64,000 nt of DNA from Stomoxys calcitrans (taxonomy: Eukaryota; Arthropoda; Insecta; Diptera; Muscidae): NCBI RefSeq assembly GCF_963082655.1, contig NC_081553.1, positions 31,731,114 to 31,795,113 on the forward strand, given 5' to 3'. How positions within the stretch are numbered: position 1 is the first letter of the stretch; each line of letters starts with the position of its first letter. The notes under the pieces were generated by a model that saw nothing but the letters and a program-made list of their open reading frames with translations, did no database searches and was not told the origin of the DNA. The translations under genes and the position numbers were made by a program. Below, piece by piece: positions 60,583-64,000 of the stretch.

Positions 60583-60613
<31 letters not shown>

Positions 60614-61534
60614 GAAAGCACGCTAACTTTCGAAGGAGTAGAGCTAGCCAGTTTTGCACAACTACTTCCTATTAGTGTAGGTCGGTTGGGATTATAAATG
60701 GGCCAAATCGGTCCATGTTTTGATATAGCTGCCATACAAACCGATCTTGGGTCTTGACTTCTTGAGCCTCTAGAGGGCGCTATTCTCGTCCGATTTGGCT
60801 GAAATTTAGCATGAGGTATTTTATTATAACTTCCATCAACTGTGCTGAGTATGGTTTAAATCGGTCCATAACCTGATATAGCTGCCGTATAAACCGATCT
60901 TGGGTCTTGACTTCTTGAGCCTATAGAGAGCGCAATTCTCATCCGATTTGACTGAAATTTTGCACATAGTGTTTTGATATCACTTCCAACAACTGTGCGA
61001 AGTATGGTCCAAATCGGTCTATAACCTGATATAGCTGCCATATAAACCGATCATGGGTCTTGACTTCTTGAGCCTATAGAGAGCGCAATTCTCATCCGAT
61101 TTGACTGAAATTTTGCACATAGTGTTTTGATATCACTTCCAACAACTGTGCGAAGTATGCTCCAAATCGGTTCATTATCTGATATAGCTGCCGCACAAAC
61201 CGATCATGGGTTTTGACTTCTTGAGCCTTTAGAGAGCGCAATTCTCATCCCATTTGGCAGAAATTTTATACAACGGCTCCTCTCGTGGCCTTCAACACCT
61301 GTGCAATATGGTCCGAATCAATTTATAGCTTGATGCAGCTCCCATATAAACCAATCTCCCGATTTTGCTTCTTGAGCCCCGAATCGAACTTGATATAGCT
61401 CCTCCTCCTCCGTCCTTATTCATTATTCTTTGTTTGCCTAAAAATAGATACTGCGTTAAGAACTCGACAGATGCGACCATGGTGGAGGGTATATAAGATT
61501 CGGCCCGGCCGAACTTAACACGCTCTTACTTCTT
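60350..61534 (+). mobile_element. HINE-B, complete (about 1.19 kb)
   Basis: It starts TATACCCTCCACCATAGG, with a long CCGT/CTGT microsatellite (about 60461-60613) and about five units of 153 bp. It ends with GGTGGAGGGTATATAAGATT, hairpin TTCGGCCCGGCCGAA (about 61499-61513) and CTTACTTCT. Its hairpin end lies only about 58 bp from the stop codon of the short cysteine-rich gene model. Confidence 0.84.
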
Positions 61535-61591
61535 TTTTCCTAACAAATCTCTCGGAGTGTACGACATTCGCCTAGATCGCTACCAACTGAT

Positions 61592-63339
61592 CTACGGCGG
61601 GCGCTTACTAACGAAACATCGATGCGAATTGTCATTGGGGGCAACAATACCTTCTCTCTGTCCATAGATATAAGTTGGTGGCATGACAATAACATTTTGC
61701 TTTTCGTATATCTTAGGAGGTGTTAGATATATTGTTGGCTTAGTACAAAAGTCACCACAAGCTTTATATTGACGACTGGAGCATTTCCATTGTTTATCAG
61801 AAGGTGCGCAAGCTCTTGGGGTCTTTATAGTGCAACACCGATCTGATGGTTTTGGTGCAGCTGTGACCACCTCGTTATCGCAACATTGCTGTCCTGCCAG
61901 GTTAAGAGAAATATTTATTGGGATGTTATTGTTGTTGGGTATAATGATAGGATGCGATGAAGAGTTTAAGTGCGTTACGAAATGATGGTGGGTTGTGATG
62001 TTGTGGACAATTGGAGTGATCACGGCACACTTATCGCCATCCCAGTGCGTTCCGTCTGGGCAGACAATTTGAATGCACTTGTTATCCTCCATTCTAGTGC
62101 CCCAAGGACAGTACAGAGGTTGGCAGACAACACCGACGAGGATGGTTCCACTGGGACATCTAGTTAATGGAACAGGTGGTTGTGTTGTAGGTGGTAGTGT
62201 CGGAGCAGATGTCGGTGGTGGCCTTGTGGGAACTGGATAATTGGGTGGAATATGTGGTGGAATTGGTGGTGGAATTGTTGGTGGACTTGGATAAGGTTGG
62301 TTACAACATGTTTGACAGTTTTGGTTACAGCATGTCGGGCCGGCTTGGTTACAGTTTGTCTGACCATTTCCACAGGGTTGGTTAGTACATGTTTGACAGT
62401 TTTGGTTACAGCATGTCTGGCCGGCTTGGTTACAGTTTGTCTGACCATTTCCACAGGGTTGGTTAGTACAGGTTTGACAGTTTTGGTTACAGCATGTCTG
62501 GCCGGCTTGGTTACAGTTTGTCTGACCATTTCCACAGGGTTGGTTAGAACATGTTTGACAGTTTTGGTTACAGCATGTCTGGCCAACTTGGTTGCAGTTT
62601 GTCTGACCATTTCCACAGGGTTGGTTAGTACATGTTTGACAGTTTTGGTTACAGCATGTCTGGCCGGCTTGGTTACAGTTTGTCTGACAATTTCCACAGG
62701 GTTGGTTAGTACATGTTTGACAATTTTGGTTACAGCACGTCTGACCGGCTTGGTTACAGTTTGTCTGACAATTTCCACAAGTGTTTGCGCAGTTGGAACA
62801 CAGTTGAGTTTGAGTGCAGACTCCATTATTGCAACATCCTGTGGCACAATTTTGACATTGGGATGTTTGAGCCGTAGAACCGATCGAAGTGCTAGGACTC
62901 GGTATTATTGCAGTTGGGTTTGTGTAACTTTGCTGATGCGAGACTGGAGCTACTTCCCTTGGCATACAACAATTCCAGCAGTTCTCACCCACACAATTAT
63001 GCACACATACTTCAGAGCAGCATTCATGGTGGATAAGCAAATAGTCTTCGATGGCAAATTGCAAGTAGAGAATATTCAACGAATTAATACACCGAATTTA
63101 TTTACAAAAATTTGAAAAACACTTACTTTGGGGGCAACCCACTCGTACTATTGAATAACACTCACGATCGAAAGCAATTGTGTCTTCGGGACAAAGCTGA
63201 TTATAAACAATAAGACCATAAGATACAGTGTATAGACACAGGATGTTCATATTATTGAATCACTTACACAAAAGGCCACATTAAAAATTCCAAAAACTAT
63301 TAACAAATAAATAATTGTTGACGATCGATGTACAATCAT
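61592..63339 (-). CDS. Secreted cysteine-rich tandem-repeat protein
   Basis: The model joins 63268-63339, 63127-63196 and 61592-63045 (531 aa); introns are 71 and 81 nt with GTAAGT donors. Residues 1-24 form a signal peptide (MIVHRSSTIIYLLIVFGIFN, then VAFC). Exon 2 begins CPEDTIAFDREC. A cysteine-rich stretch (HHECCSEVCVHNCVGENCWN) precedes six 27-aa repeats at residues 137-298 built on QTNCNQAGQTCCNQNCQTC. A Pro-rich linker (299-341) follows, then CPSGTILVGVVC, CPWGTRMEDNKC and CPDGTHWDGDKC. Next comes a His/Asn-rich segment, then a final cysteine domain (QQCC, DRCC, CGDFC). I do not recognise the family; extracellular or structural roles are plausible. An earlier ATG at 63252 lies in intron 1 and lacks a signal peptide. 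The last five codons follow a possible GTAAGC donor (61603-61608), so exon 3 may end at 61609 and continue at 60146, giving about 623 aa. No AATAAA is visible just after 61592. Confidence 0.82.
62294..62779 (-). repeat. Six 81-bp coding tandem repeats
   Basis: Exactly 486 bp = 6 x 81 bp. Units differ by few residues: Cys or Gly after CGN, Ala or Val before GQ, Gln or Pro before TCC, and Thr, Ser or Cys near the end. The high identity points to recent expansion or homogenisation. Confidence 0.95.
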
Positions 63340-63775
63340 TGTCGCTTGCAGATGGAAACCGAATAGCAAGAATCGTTGCATCTGAATGGCTCGCCAGCAG
63401 TTTTTCTTATCATCAAATATAGCCTTAACCTAAACGATTGTTAACAACGAAGTTCACGTCTCAAGTCTTATCAACATGTTGTGAATCTTTGTTTCAAATA
63501 ATCTTTTGAATGGAATATAAGTGGTGAATATTTAGTGACATAATCAAAACTGCGATTATGTGGTGGCACACAATAACTCTACGCAAGAAAAAAATTGCAC
63601 ACAAACTAGAGAGCGGCAAAATTGCACCTTTCGTTTATGGGCGGATTTTGGCCATAATTTGTATTTAGCCATAAATGCCTTAGGAAAAGCTCTAAAAGTG
63701 AAGTGAATTGGAAGATTTCTATGAAATGTACCCTTGACCAGAAGAGTCATAAGAGAAGCTTTAGTGCCAAATTGT
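63340..63775. other. Upstream region of cysteine-rich gene
   Basis: I recognise no repeat between the gene start and the next HINE-A at 63776, so the promoter should lie here. The minus-strand frame at 63556-63750 has no recognisable domain. Confidence 0.4.
63415..63422 (-). promoter_or_regulatory. Possible TATA element of cysteine-rich gene
   Basis: CTATATTT on the minus strand lies about 80 bp upstream of the start codon. Spacing to a TCAG initiator-like site is somewhat long (about 38 nt), so this is weak. Confidence 0.2.
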
Positions 63776-64000
63776 TATACCGACCACCCAAGGATGGGGG
63801 TATACTCATTTTGTCATACCGATGGCAACACATCGAAATATCTATTTCCGACCCTATATAGTATGAATATTTTTGATCAGCGCAAAAATCCATGACCAAC
63901 TAGCCATGTCCGTCCGTCCGGCTGTTGAAATCACGCTACAAACTTTAGAAATAGAGACATTGAGCTGAAACTTTGCACAGCTTCTTTTTTTTTGTCCGTA
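63776..64000 (+). mobile_element. HINE-A 5' end, cut by window edge
   Basis: It starts TATACCGACCACCCAAGG, continues with CATCGAAATATCTATTTCCG and a short CCGTCCGTCC run, and reaches the window end before any 153-bp unit. Confidence 0.75.

Noticed and set aside
60457..60735. Open frames through the CCGT/CTGT microsatellite (TDGQTDRRTDG-type peptides)
   Set aside because: These are pure translation of a tetranucleotide repeat, also open on the opposite strand.
62164..63115. Long open frames overlapping the cysteine-rich gene (plus strand 62252-63115, minus strand 62164-62847)
   Set aside because: They arise because the 81-bp repeat is a multiple of three, so any frame open in one unit stays open. 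They give repetitive peptides without signal peptide or domain, whereas the 61592-63045 frame has coherent cysteine modules and spliced signal-peptide exons.

Overview
This window looks like nuclear DNA of a higher fly, probably a calyptrate fly near the house fly and stable fly group. The evidence is AT-rich sequence, introns of about 55-95 nt with GT..AG ends, an insect-style XPR1-family gene, and very dense dispersed repeats. I did not identify the species. Nothing is prokaryotic, and I saw no CRISPR array, rRNA or functional tRNA.

Two host genes can be supported, both on the minus strand. (1) 24729-30200 is a six-exon XPR1-family phosphate exporter (SPX + EXS domains, modelled at 708 aa) whose 2.8-kb third intron is filled with transposons. 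(2) 61592-63339 is a secreted, cysteine-rich protein with six tandem 27-aa repeats (531 aa as a three-exon model). Two cysteine-bearing exons at 59763-60146 fit it in phase and may be its true 3' end, which would place a whole transposon (60350-61534) in an intron.

Most of the rest is transposon-derived. The commonest elements, called HINE-A and HINE-B here, start with TATACCC(A/T)CCACC and end with a GC-rich hairpin followed by ACTTGT. They carry the inverse of their start just before that hairpin, hold a central array of 153-bp units plus a CCGT/CTGT microsatellite, and insert between two T residues without target duplication. This is the architecture known for non-autonomous Helentrons (the DINE-1/HINE class); the assignment is structural inference. 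A second repeat class (family C, unit about 130 bp, GC-rich end GGCGCAGCGGAGCGGG) is interleaved with them. Also present are a tRNA-derived SINE, seven copies of a 236-bp mariner-type MITE, a 606-bp fold-back element with a transposase fragment, and decayed Jockey-like and RTE-like LINE pieces.

Layout: 0-2.6 kb SINE/LINE fragments and low-complexity DNA; 2.6-10 kb nested HINEs; 11.3-15.7 kb a Jockey-like LINE split by two SINEs, one HINE and one MITE; 16.7-24.5 kb HINE and C arrays, including two converging 153-bp arrays; 24.7-30.2 kb the XPR1-like gene; 30.3-42.5 kb HINE/C/SINE nests; 43.6-54.8 kb mainly C and HINE-A; 55.1-55.7 kb the fold-back element; 56-59.4 kb HINE and family D; 59.8-63.3 kb the cysteine-rich gene region; 63.8 kb onward another HINE start. 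The two genes show no sign of working together.
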